From positions 62,001 to 126,000 of the forward strand of contig NZ_LT907982.1 of the NCBI RefSeq assembly GCF_900230215.1: DNA of 64,000 nucleotides, in the 5' to 3' direction. The DNA comes from Jatrophihabitans sp. GAS493 (GTDB taxonomy: Bacteria; Actinomycetota; Actinomycetes; Mycobacteriales; Jatrophihabitantaceae). Within the stretch, counting starts at the first letter, position 1. Each line of letters begins with the position of its first letter. A model generated the notes under the pieces. That model was not told the DNA's origin. It did no database searches and saw only the letters and a list, made by a program, of their open reading frames with translations. A program made the position numbers and the translations under genes. Below are positions 49,729 to 57,758 of the stretch, one piece after another.

Positions 49729-50396
49729 CCGGTCACCGACTTGGTCGCGCCGGGCTCGACCGCGTCCGGACGGCGCAGGTAGAGCGGCGTCAGGATCTCC
49801 GACTCCGCGCCGGCCGTGATCCGCCCGGCCGCCGCCTGCACCAGTGCCACCGGATCCGGATGGTCGACACTGCGCAGCGGCAGCCCGAGAACGTCGGCGT
49901 AGAGACGGGCACCGGATCCGGTCATCCCGCTGACGCCTTCTCCGCGGAGGTGCTCGGCGACGGCGGCGGGGGTGGAGACCAGCGGCCCCTCGACTCGGAC
50001 GCCGTGGTGATAGCGGGCCCAGTAGACCTCGCGACGTCGAGCATCACCGGCAACCAGCAGGTCCGGCTCATCCAGCACCCCCGCGATCCCGTCGAGTGAG
50101 CAGACCCCATAAACCGGAATACCCCGCAGTTCGGCGAAGACGGCCGCGGTGACCAGACCGACCCGCAGGCCGGTGAAGGGGCCGGGACCGAGGCCGGCGA
50201 CCACCGCCCCGACGTCCGCGACACGCACCCCGGCCTGCTGCAGGCAGAGCTCGATGTTCGGGGCCAGGCGCTCACCGTGGGCCCGGGCGTCGAGGGTGAT
50301 GCTCTGGGCCATCGTGCGGGCGGTGCCGGCGTCGTCGACCTCGACCACGGCCGCGCTCACCGCGGCGGAGGAGGTATCGATGGCGAGTACGAACAC
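49725..50396 (-). CDS. tsaB: tRNA threonylcarbamoyladenosine biosynthesis protein TsaB
   Basis: 223 residues, GTG start at 50396-50394. TsaB is the scaffold protein that dimerises with TsaD for t6A synthesis. The family start MFVLAIDTSSAAVSAAVVE and the segment GLGPGPFTGLRVGLVTAAVFAEL are clear. It overlaps rimI by 4 bp. Upstream, where tsaE would directly follow in most actinobacteria, a lectin gene intervenes. Confidence 0.95.
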   Translation of the reverse strand: MFVLAIDTSSAAVSAAVVEVDDAGTARTMAQSITLDARAHGERLAPNIELCLQQAGVRVADVGAVVAGLGPGPFTGLRVGLVTAAVFAELRGIPVYGVCSLDGIAGVLDEPDLLVAGDARRREVYWARYHHGVRVEGPLVSTPAAVAEHLRGEGVSGMTGSGARLYADVLGLPLRSVDHPDPVALVQAAAGRITAGAESEILTPLYLRRPDAVEPGATKSVTG

Positions 50397-50463
50397 GACT
50401 CAGAAGCCTAGCCGGTGTGTCAGGAGCTCTCACCCGGCACGATCAGCCCGTACGGCTCCACTC

Positions 50464-51678
50464 TCAGCCTCGTTGGGCGCTATGGCTGTCAGCGAGGAAG
50501 ACGTACCCCATTCCCTTGTCCAACGTCAGCTCGCTACCAATAACCTCAAGTACGACAGCGGGGCCTGCGTTCGCGGTGTGCGAACTCCACATCGCCCTGC
50601 CATTCGGGGCGTACACCACCAGGTTGCCGTCGGCCTGCAGCGCCAGATGAGAGCCGGCGGCGAAAGTGCGAGTACTCCACTGCGGCTTGCCCGCGTGGTA
50701 CAGCACCAGATTGCCGTCGGTCTGCATGCTCAGCATCGTCAGCTGTTGGTCCATTTGGTCGCGGGAAGCCAGTGAAGTACCGACGGCCAGCACATCGCCG
50801 GGAGTCATCATGGCCCGCTTCGAGCCCGACGCCCAGAGCGCGTGGCCGGCGGCCGAATAGATCACCAGGTTGCCGTCGTCCTGAAGCGTCGCGTGATTTC
50901 CCGAGCCCGACGTTCTCGTTGACCACGACGCTCGACCGGCACCGTTGTACATCACGAGGTTTCCATCCCTCTGCATCACGAGGGTGCCGTTGACGGAGCT
51001 GTAGTTGACAAGCGGCGGCGCCCAGATCGCCATGACGTGTTCGCGAAGGTTCGGATTCGGGTCCGCGACGAACGCGTGCTCCTCGATCTGAAGTAACCCG
51101 CCGTTGAGATCGAGCGTGAACCGATTGGAGGGGGCAGCCAGAGTATCGGCCGAGCCCTGAGCCGACTGCCCGGCGGTAAGCGTGCTCGGTGCGAGGAACT
51201 GGCGCGGTGGGGCTACCTGGAGCATCGGCAGGCCGGTCTTCCAGATCGCACGACCTGGCCGGTAGAGCACAACGTTCCCATCGTCCTGCATGACGAGGGC
51301 GACGACCGAGCCGGCACCGGCGGTGCGCGTCGACCAGAGTGCCTTCTGTTGGACGCTGTACAGCACCACGTTTCCGTCGCCCTGCACGATAAGATGTGCG
51401 CCCGGATGGCCGGCGGTTCGGGAGGCCCACTCGACCACTGAACCTTGATACTCGACGAGATTTCCGTCGCCCTGCATGACGAGCCGATAGGTGCCGACAT
51501 CATCATGCAGTTGCTGCCCACTGATCAGCATCTCACCGGTGTCCAGCTCGCTTGTTCCGGCTGAGGCCGACGCGCTGGTTGCGGTGACACCACCGAAGAG
51601 GGACACCGTGGCCAGCGCGAGGAGGACAACCACGACGCGTAGCCGACCGGCGACACTGTGAACGAGCAATTTGGACAC
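50464..51678 (-). CDS. Secreted bulb-type (mannose-binding) lectin-domain protein
   Basis: 404 residues, GTG start at 51678-51676 with a GGGGGG stretch upstream. A signal peptide (LRVVVVLLALATVSLFGGVTATSASAS) is followed by two bulb-lectin regions. The QxDxNxVxY sugar-binding motif or close variants occurs seven times, for example MQGDGNLVEY, VQGDGNVVLY, MQDDGNVVLY, MQRDGNLVMY, LQDDGNLVIY, MQTDGNLVLY and LQADGNLVVY. There is no enzymatic domain. It probably binds mannose-like glycans outside the cell. It sits in the middle of the t6A gene block (tsaE on one side, tsaB on the other), an unusual place that points to insertion. Confidence 0.92.
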   Translation of the reverse strand: MSKLLVHSVAGRLRVVVVLLALATVSLFGGVTATSASASAGTSELDTGEMLISGQQLHDDVGTYRLVMQGDGNLVEYQGSVVEWASRTAGHPGAHLIVQGDGNVVLYSVQQKALWSTRTAGAGSVVALVMQDDGNVVLYRPGRAIWKTGLPMLQVAPPRQFLAPSTLTAGQSAQGSADTLAAPSNRFTLDLNGGLLQIEEHAFVADPNPNLREHVMAIWAPPLVNYSSVNGTLVMQRDGNLVMYNGAGRASWSTRTSGSGNHATLQDDGNLVIYSAAGHALWASGSKRAMMTPGDVLAVGTSLASRDQMDQQLTMLSMQTDGNLVLYHAGKPQWSTRTFAAGSHLALQADGNLVVYAPNGRAMWSSHTANAGPAVVLEVIGSELTLDKGMGYVFLADSHSAQRG

Positions 51679-51728
51679 GCGAATCCCCCCAATTCGCAGC
51701 GCATTCCGGCTGCTCGTTCCGAACCCTA

Positions 51729-52259
51729 CTACCAGCCGAGGCTGGAGATGCGCTGCGCCCAGTCGCCGCCCTGGGGAATGAGTTCAGCCGAGCGGACCTC
51801 GCTGTCGTCGGCCCGGGCCAGTTCGATGAGCAGTGACGATTCGCCGAGCTGCTCGACCAGGCCGTGCCCCCACTCGATCACCGTCACCGAGTCGGCGACG
51901 TCGACGTCCAGATCGAGGTCGTCCACCTCGGCCAGCGACCCCAGCCGGTAGGCGTCGACGTGCACCAGCGGGATGCGCCCGCCGACGTGGACCCGGGAGA
52001 TGACGAAAGTCGGCGACACGACGGAACCGGAGACCTCCAGGCCGGCGCCGATCCCCTGGGTCAGCGCCGTCTTCCCGGCGCCCAGCGGCCCAGCCAGCAC
52101 GATCAGGTCACCCGGCCGCAGCACCAGCGAGAGATTGCGGCCGAAGGCGAACGTGTCACTCGCCTCGGGAAGGGTCACCCGATGCCGGCGGGGCGCCGCG
52201 CCGGGGACGCCCGGGTCCGCGGCACGCACCGGATGCCCCGGCCCGTGCAGCGGACTCAT
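51729..52259 (-). CDS. tsaE: tRNA threonylcarbamoyladenosine biosynthesis ATPase TsaE
   Basis: 176 residues, ATG 52259-52257 overlapping the stop of the alpha/beta hydrolase gene (ATGA). TsaE is the small ATPase that resets the TsaB-TsaD complex. The P-loop is GPLGAGKTALTQGIG, followed by VVSPTFVI and the family motif HVDAYRL, with VTVIEWGHGL later. Its first 27 residues are a Pro/Arg-rich extension not found in E. coli TsaE. The start is chosen for the 4-bp overlap. Confidence 0.94.
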   Translation of the reverse strand: MSPLHGPGHPVRAADPGVPGAAPRRHRVTLPEASDTFAFGRNLSLVLRPGDLIVLAGPLGAGKTALTQGIGAGLEVSGSVVSPTFVISRVHVGGRIPLVHVDAYRLGSLAEVDDLDLDVDVADSVTVIEWGHGLVEQLGESSLLIELARADDSEVRSAELIPQGGDWAQRISSLGW

Positions 52260-53362
52260 CGGCGCACCCGCAGCCAGCGCCGGCGCGGCGTCGCGTCGGC
52301 CAAAGCGGGCGTGAAGAGCTGGATCAACGCGTCGTTCACTTCCTCCGGTCGCTCCATCGTGGCCAGATGACCGGCATTCTCGATGACCACCAGGGACGCC
52401 TTCGGCAGCGCCTCGGCCATCTCCTGGCTGTGCTCCGGCGGGGTGAGGGTGTCAGAGTCGCCGCAGATGATGACGGTCGGGACATCAGCCAGCACCGCTA
52501 GGGCGTCAAGTTTCTCGTGGTTCATCAGCGGGCCGTAGAACTCGGCGATCACCTCGATACGGGTGCCGGCGATCATCTGGGTCAGGTACTCCACCACCGC
52601 TGGGTCGACGGCCTTGTCGGCGAAGGCGAACCGGCGGATCAGCACCCAGGCCAGATCGGTGCCCATCCCCCGACCGCGCTCGACCAGCTTGGCCCGGCTG
52701 CGGGCGCCGTTGAGCAGCAGCGGCAGCAGCGGGCCCTTCATCCGGGCCAGCATCGCGGGCAGGCCGAGCGTGACCGAGGCAAGTTTCCCGGTCGAGGTGG
52801 AGATGAGCGCGACGGCGCTGACCCGCCGCTCGGAGCCGACGAAGTAGTGCGGATGCCGGTCGGCCAGCGCCATCACGGTCATCCCGCCCATCGAGTGCCC
52901 GACCAGGATGATCCGGCCGGTCGGGGCCAGGGCATCGATTACCTCACCCAGATCGTCGCCCAACTGATCTATCTCGCAGTGGTCGGGCTGGCTGCGATCG
53001 GAGCGGCCGTGGCTGCGCTGGTCATAGAAGACAAAGCGAATCTGATCGCCGAACTCCTCCACCAACGCCTTGCGCTGGAAGTGGTACGAACCCAGGTTCA
53101 GGGTGTAGCCGTGCACGAAGATCGCGGTCAGCTGGGCGTCGCGCGGCCCGACCTCCTCGTAGTACAGCCCCGTCCCGTCCGAGGTCGCCAGCACGCCCGC
53201 CCGGTCGAAGGGCAGGTGGCCGAGCTCGTTGAAATTCGTCCGGACGATCTGCTGCCGGCGGTGGGCGACGTTGCGGTCGAAGGCGTAGGCCACCCCGGCG
53301 GTGGTGACCGCGGCCGCGAAGCCGACCGTCCCGCCGATGACACCCTTACGTTTGCTAGCCAT
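52256..53362 (-). CDS. Alpha/beta hydrolase
   Basis: 368 residues from ATG 53362-53360, overlapping alr by 8 bp; an upstream frame inside alr is not used. A hydrophobic N-terminal segment (VIGGTVGFAAAVTTAGVAYAF) suggests membrane anchoring. The fold is classical: oxyanion HGYTLNLGSYHF, nucleophile elbow GHSMGG, acid in CGDSDTLTPPEHS and His in ENAGHLATMERPEEV. A hydrolase of this type lies between alr and tsaE in many actinobacteria, but no function has been established for it that I know of. Confidence 0.9.
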   Translation of the reverse strand: MASKRKGVIGGTVGFAAAVTTAGVAYAFDRNVAHRRQQIVRTNFNELGHLPFDRAGVLATSDGTGLYYEEVGPRDAQLTAIFVHGYTLNLGSYHFQRKALVEEFGDQIRFVFYDQRSHGRSDRSQPDHCEIDQLGDDLGEVIDALAPTGRIILVGHSMGGMTVMALADRHPHYFVGSERRVSAVALISTSTGKLASVTLGLPAMLARMKGPLLPLLLNGARSRAKLVERGRGMGTDLAWVLIRRFAFADKAVDPAVVEYLTQMIAGTRIEVIAEFYGPLMNHEKLDALAVLADVPTVIICGDSDTLTPPEHSQEMAEALPKASLVVIENAGHLATMERPEEVNDALIQLFTPALADATPRRRWLRVRR

Positions 53363-54530
53363 GGGCGACCTGCTCGACCAGGTCGGTACTGGATTCCGAC
53401 GCTGGGCGATCTGCGTCCACGTAGGTGCGTGGCACTCGAACCCCGATCCGGGTGACGATCTCGTAGTGGATGGTGCCGAGCGCATCGGCCCAATCCTGCG
53501 CCGTGGGCTCGCCGCCGGCGCCCGAACCGAAGAGCACGGCGTGATCGCCCGCCTCAGCCCGCCCGGCACCGATATCCACGACGAACTGGTCCATACAGAC
53601 CCGTCCGCTGATCTGGTAGCGCTGCCCGTTTATCTGCAATGGCCCGAGATTTGTGGCATTTCTCGGTACGCCGTCGGCGTAGCCCAGGGGCACCAGGGCC
53701 AGCGTCGTCTCCGATTTGGTGATGTAGGCGTGCCCGTAGGAGACGCCCTCACCGGCGCTGACCCGCTTCACCGAGGCCAGCTCCGCGCGCAGCGTCATCG
53801 CCGGGGTGAGGCCGAAGTCGCCGAGTTCCCCGGGGACGGGCGAGAGCCCGTAGATCGCGATCCCAGGGCGGACCAGATCGAAGTGCGTCTCCGGCAACGT
53901 GAGGGTGGCCGCCGAGTTCGCCAGGTGACGTACCCGCGGCACCACACCGTCTCGGGCGGCCAGGTCAAGGGCCTGGTGGAAGTTGTCGACCTGGAGCGCG
54001 ATGGTCGGGTTGCCGGGCTCGTCGGCGTAGGCGAAGTGGCTCCAGATCCCCACCGCCTCGACGTAGCCGTCGGCCTCCGCGGTCGCGGCGGCGCGAACCA
54101 CCTCCGGCCAGTCGGTGACGTAGGCGCCGTTGCGGGACAGGCCGGTGTCGATCTTGAGGTGGACGCGCGCCGGTAGGCCGACCCGGCGGGCCTGGCTGAT
54201 GACCACGCGCAGTGCCCAGAGGCTGTTCACGTTGATGTCGACGCCGGCCTGAATCGCCGCCCCGACCGTCTCAGCCTCGGACGGGGTCCAGAGCCAGGCC
54301 AGAATCGGCGCCTCGATGCCGGCGGCCCGCAACTGCAGGGCCTCGTCGATGATGGCCACCCCGAGCCAGCTCGCCCCGCCGGCCAGCGCGGCCCGAGCTG
54401 AGGGGAGCAGGCCGTGGCCGTAGCCGTCGGCCTTGACCACCGCCATCAGCTCGGCGCTGGTGCCGGCGCGCAGGGTCTCGACGTTGCTACGGATGGCCGC
54501 CAGATCGACGACGGCTTCGGTGCGGGACAT
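53355..54530 (-). CDS. alr: Alanine racemase
   Basis: 391 residues, ATG 54530-54528. A PLP enzyme that makes D-alanine for peptidoglycan. The PLP lysine motif is VVKADGYGHG (about residues 32-41); the catalytic Tyr is in GVSYGHAYI and the conserved RVCMDQFVVDIG follows. It sits 14 bases downstream of nnrD, in the usual actinobacterial order. Confidence 0.96.
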   Translation of the reverse strand: MSRTEAVVDLAAIRSNVETLRAGTSAELMAVVKADGYGHGLLPSARAALAGGASWLGVAIIDEALQLRAAGIEAPILAWLWTPSEAETVGAAIQAGVDINVNSLWALRVVISQARRVGLPARVHLKIDTGLSRNGAYVTDWPEVVRAAATAEADGYVEAVGIWSHFAYADEPGNPTIALQVDNFHQALDLAARDGVVPRVRHLANSAATLTLPETHFDLVRPGIAIYGLSPVPGELGDFGLTPAMTLRAELASVKRVSAGEGVSYGHAYITKSETTLALVPLGYADGVPRNATNLGPLQINGQRYQISGRVCMDQFVVDIGAGRAEAGDHAVLFGSGAGGEPTAQDWADALGTIHYEIVTRIGVRVPRTYVDADRPASESSTDLVEQVAHG

Positions 54531-54544
54531 CCTTTAAGTCTGAC

Positions 54545-55975
54545 CTATCGGCGAACGGATGCCACGGCAAGAGGTAGGCGGTTGAGCACATCGGTCGCAT
54601 CGGGGTTGCCATCGGCACCGGCCAACTGCCCCGCCACACCGTGCAGGTAGGCGCCGGTCGCCGCCGCCAGGGCGGCCTCGATGCCGGTGGCCAGGATCGA
54701 ACCGATGAGGCCGCTGAGCACGTCTCCGCTGCCGGCCGTGCCGAGCCAGGGGGTGCCGGTGGTGTTCACGAAGGCGGTGCCGTCGGGGGCGGCGACGACG
54801 GTGGCGTCGCCCTTCAGCAGCAGGGTGACGTTCAGCTCCCGGGCCGCCCGGCGGGCCGACTCCAGCCGGTCGCCCGACACGGGTCCGGCGATGCGCTCGA
54901 ACTCCCGGTCGTGCGGGGTGAGCAGGGTGGGCGCGCGACGCTCGGCCAGCAACTGCTTCTGCTCCGCCAGCAGCGTGATGGCATCCGCGTCGACGAGCAC
55001 CGGGACGTCGGTGGCCAGGGTCTGGGCGAGTAGGCGACCGGCCGCGGCGTCGGTTCCGATTCCGGGGCCGATGACCCAGGCCTGCACTCGCACATCCCCC
55101 GGCGCCGTCGCGTCATGGACCACCACATCCGGGTAGTGGGCCCGTATCTGCTCCGGCGCGGTGCCGAGGTAACGCACCATCCCCGCTCCACCGCGCCGGG
55201 CGGAGCCGGTGGCCAGCAGCCCGGCGCCGGAGTACTGCGCGGAGCCGGCGATGACCCCGACAACCCCGCGGGTGTACTTGTCGTCGGTCTCGGAGGGCTG
55301 CCGCAGCAGCGAGGCGACGTCACGCTCCTCCAGCACCTGCACGTCCGGCTCGGGCAATTCCAGGCCGATGTCGACCAGGCGCACCTGGCCGCTGCGCGCG
55401 GCGCCGGCCCCGGTGACCAACCCGGCCTTCAGGCCGCCGAAGGTGACGGTCAGGTCGGCCGGCACCGACGCGCCCTCGACGACACCGCTGTCGGCGTCGA
55501 CGCCCGACGGGATATCGACGGCGACGACCAGCGCGTCGGTGATGGCGGCGACCAGTTCGGCCGCCTCCGGGCGCAGTGCCCCGCGCCCGCCGATGCCCAG
55601 GATCCCGTCGACCACGAGGTCGGTGGCGCGGACCGCCGACGCTGCGGACGTGGTGACGATCCGGCCGCCGGCGGAGATGAGGGCCGCCAGCCCCGCCGCG
55701 TGCGTGCGTGGCGGGTCAAGCAGCGCCGCCTGCACCCGCACGCCCCGACCGGCCAGGATCGCCCCGGCGAAGAGGGCATCGGCGCCGTTGTTCCCGGAGC
55801 CGACCAGCAGCACCGCCGAGCTGCCGTAGAGACGTCCGGTTCGTAGCCGCAACTGGCGAGCGCAGACGCCGGCCAGCGCGGTGGAGGCCCGGGCCATCAG
55901 GGCGCCATCGGGCAGCTGCGCCATCAGCCGCTCCTCGGCGGCGCGGATCTGCGCAACTCGGTAGACGCCCTGCAT
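54545..55975 (-). CDS. nnrD: Bifunctional NAD(P)H-hydrate epimerase / dehydratase
   Basis: 476 residues. It repairs hydrated NAD(P)H. The N-terminal epimerase domain has VGSGNNGADALFAG and VAVDIPSGVDADSGVVEG. The C-terminal ADP/ATP-dependent dehydratase domain has KYTRGVVGVIAGSAQYSGA, PHDREFERI and GTAGSGDVLSGLIG. The fused form is normal in bacteria. It is followed by alr and preceded by a small membrane-protein gene 10 bases away. Confidence 0.95.
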   Translation of the reverse strand: MQGVYRVAQIRAAEERLMAQLPDGALMARASTALAGVCARQLRLRTGRLYGSSAVLLVGSGNNGADALFAGAILAGRGVRVQAALLDPPRTHAAGLAALISAGGRIVTTSAASAVRATDLVVDGILGIGGRGALRPEAAELVAAITDALVVAVDIPSGVDADSGVVEGASVPADLTVTFGGLKAGLVTGAGAARSGQVRLVDIGLELPEPDVQVLEERDVASLLRQPSETDDKYTRGVVGVIAGSAQYSGAGLLATGSARRGGAGMVRYLGTAPEQIRAHYPDVVVHDATAPGDVRVQAWVIGPGIGTDAAAGRLLAQTLATDVPVLVDADAITLLAEQKQLLAERRAPTLLTPHDREFERIAGPVSGDRLESARRAARELNVTLLLKGDATVVAAPDGTAFVNTTGTPWLGTAGSGDVLSGLIGSILATGIEAALAAATGAYLHGVAGQLAGADGNPDATDVLNRLPLAVASVRR

Positions 55976-55985
55976 CGACGCGCTC

Positions 55986-56654
55986 CTATCGGCTGGTCGG
56001 GTTCGGATCGGCGGTGGCGGTGCAACCGCTGATCAAGAGTGCCTGACCGGCGGTGTAGGTCGCCATCACCAGGGCGTCCGAGCGGGGTATCGGCCGGCCG
56101 AAGCGGTCGATGGCGATGATCAGGTCGGAGAGGCAGAAGAGGGTGGCCCCGGCAATTACCCGCGGCCGCCCGGTGCCGAGCGCGACGGCGAACATGGACG
56201 CGATGATCGCGCCGTAACCGGTGACCGGCATTCGCATCGGGCCGGCTCGCCGGGCCAGCGTGAGGCTGACCGTGGTGGCCAGCCCGGCCGCCGGCAGAGC
56301 GAGCCCGGGACGGCGTCGGAGCCCGGCCCACCCGGTGGATCCGTCCCTGTTCTCCAGTCTCGCCAGGGCCGCGATGTAGGCGCAGTGCGCGAGCAGGAAG
56401 GACCCGAGACCGGCGGCGAAGGCCGGCTCCGTCGTCGCCAGCAGCGCCGTGTCGCCGGCCGTCGAGAGCACCAGCGCGCTCCCGATCAGACGCGGCTGCT
56501 GCGAATCCGGGACCTGCAGGGCCAGCGTCGGCATCAGCAGTGGCTTGGTGAGCCGGCGCCAGCGGCGGGCCGGCGCACCGGGCGGGGTGGCGGCGAGCGC
56601 GGTGTCGGCCGCGGCGAGCAGCGCAAAGAGGCCGAGCCGGCGTCCGCGGTTCAT
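55986..56654 (-). CDS. YhhN/TMEM86 family membrane protein (lysoplasmalogenase-like)
   Basis: 222 residues from ATG 56654-56652. About eight hydrophobic helices of the YhhN family, with the pattern KPLLMPTLAL near the N-terminus and AVALGTGRPRVIAGATLFCLSDLIIAI later. Family members in animals and some bacteria cleave the vinyl-ether bond of lysoplasmalogen; activity in aerobic actinobacteria, which lack plasmalogens, is uncertain. It lies between nnrD and the ferredoxin reductase gene with ten-base gaps on both sides, so it is likely co-transcribed. Confidence 0.82.
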   Translation of the reverse strand: MNRGRRLGLFALLAAADTALAATPPGAPARRWRRLTKPLLMPTLALQVPDSQQPRLIGSALVLSTAGDTALLATTEPAFAAGLGSFLLAHCAYIAALARLENRDGSTGWAGLRRRPGLALPAAGLATTVSLTLARRAGPMRMPVTGYGAIIASMFAVALGTGRPRVIAGATLFCLSDLIIAIDRFGRPIPRSDALVMATYTAGQALLISGCTATADPNPTSR

Positions 56655-56664
56655 CGGCGCGGGT

Positions 56665-57705
56665 TCAGTGCGACGAGGACGGCGAGGTGGCACCCGAGGC
56701 TGGGGCGTAGTCCGACAGGTGCCCCGGAAACGCCGAGACATCCGGGTTGAGGTAGGCGGCGGCGTTGTTCACCGCGGTGGCCACCTCGCCGAAGCCGGTC
56801 GCGATCAGCCTGACTTTTCCGGGGTAATCGACGATGTCGCCGGCGGCGTAGATGCCCGGTACCGAGGTGGCGCCGAGGGTGTCGGTGGCGATGTGACGCT
56901 TCCCGGCGATCTCCAGGCCCCACTCCAGCAGCGGCCCGAGATTGGCGGTGAAGCCGAGGGCGGCGACCAGCTTGGTGCAGGGCAGGGTGACCGGCTCGCC
57001 GGCCACGTCCACCTTCACCTCGAAGACCTCCGGGTCGGCCCGGACGTCGGTGACCTGGGCGTCGGTGAGGAGCCGGACGCTGGATTCACGCAGTAACTCG
57101 ACGGAGTGCGGGTGGGCCCGGAACTGGGCTCGGCGATGAACGACGGTGACCGACTTGGCGATCGGCTCGAGCATCAGCGCCCAGTCCAGCGCGCTGTCCC
57201 CGCCGCCGACGACGACGACGTCCGCTCCCTCACAGATCGTGGGATCGGGCACGAAGTGCACCACGCCGTGGCCGAGATGCTCCTCCCCCACCGGCAGCGG
57301 CCGTGGGGTGAACGTCCCGATGCCGCCGGTGATGACGATGGCCCGGGCGTGCACCTGCAGCCCGGTGGACGTGGTGACGGTGAACTTGTCGGCGTGCCGG
57401 GTCAGCCCCGCCGCCTGCTCACCGAGCAGGTAGGTCGGGTTGAAGGCGCCGGCCTGCTCGACGAGCTGCTCGACGAGCGTGCGCCCCTTGACCGCCGGAA
57501 AGCCGGCGACATCGAAGATCGCCTTCTCCGGGTACATGGCGGTTATCTGGCCGCCAGGCTCCTCCAGCGAGTCCATCACCGCGACCGAGAGCGTCCGAAC
57601 CCCCGCGTAGTAGGCCCCGAAGAGCCCCACCGGGCCGGCGCCGACGATGAGAATGTCGACGGAGGTGCTGAACGGTTCGGATGCCGCGTGCGCGTCTGAG
57701 GTCAC
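56665..57705 (-). CDS. TrxR-like ferredoxin/flavodoxin--NADP reductase
   Basis: 346 residues, GTG start at 57705-57703. A two-domain FAD and NADP protein: FAD-binding ILIVGAGPVGLFGAYYAG near the N-terminus, NADP-binding VVVVGGGDSALDWAL at mid-length and the late GIYAAGDIVDYPGKVRLIATGFGE. It lacks the CxxC of thioredoxin reductase, which separates it as the ferredoxin-NADP reductase type found in Bacillus and actinobacteria. It would pass electrons between NADPH and ferredoxin. Starts 54 bases downstream of glmS. Confidence 0.9.
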   Translation of the reverse strand: MTSDAHAASEPFSTSVDILIVGAGPVGLFGAYYAGVRTLSVAVMDSLEEPGGQITAMYPEKAIFDVAGFPAVKGRTLVEQLVEQAGAFNPTYLLGEQAAGLTRHADKFTVTTSTGLQVHARAIVITGGIGTFTPRPLPVGEEHLGHGVVHFVPDPTICEGADVVVVGGGDSALDWALMLEPIAKSVTVVHRRAQFRAHPHSVELLRESSVRLLTDAQVTDVRADPEVFEVKVDVAGEPVTLPCTKLVAALGFTANLGPLLEWGLEIAGKRHIATDTLGATSVPGIYAAGDIVDYPGKVRLIATGFGEVATAVNNAAAYLNPDVSAFPGHLSDYAPASGATSPSSSH

Positions 57706-57758
57706 TTCGCGATCCTCGCAGACAAATCGCGAGATGGGCAGGTGGCGCCGCGAAAGTC

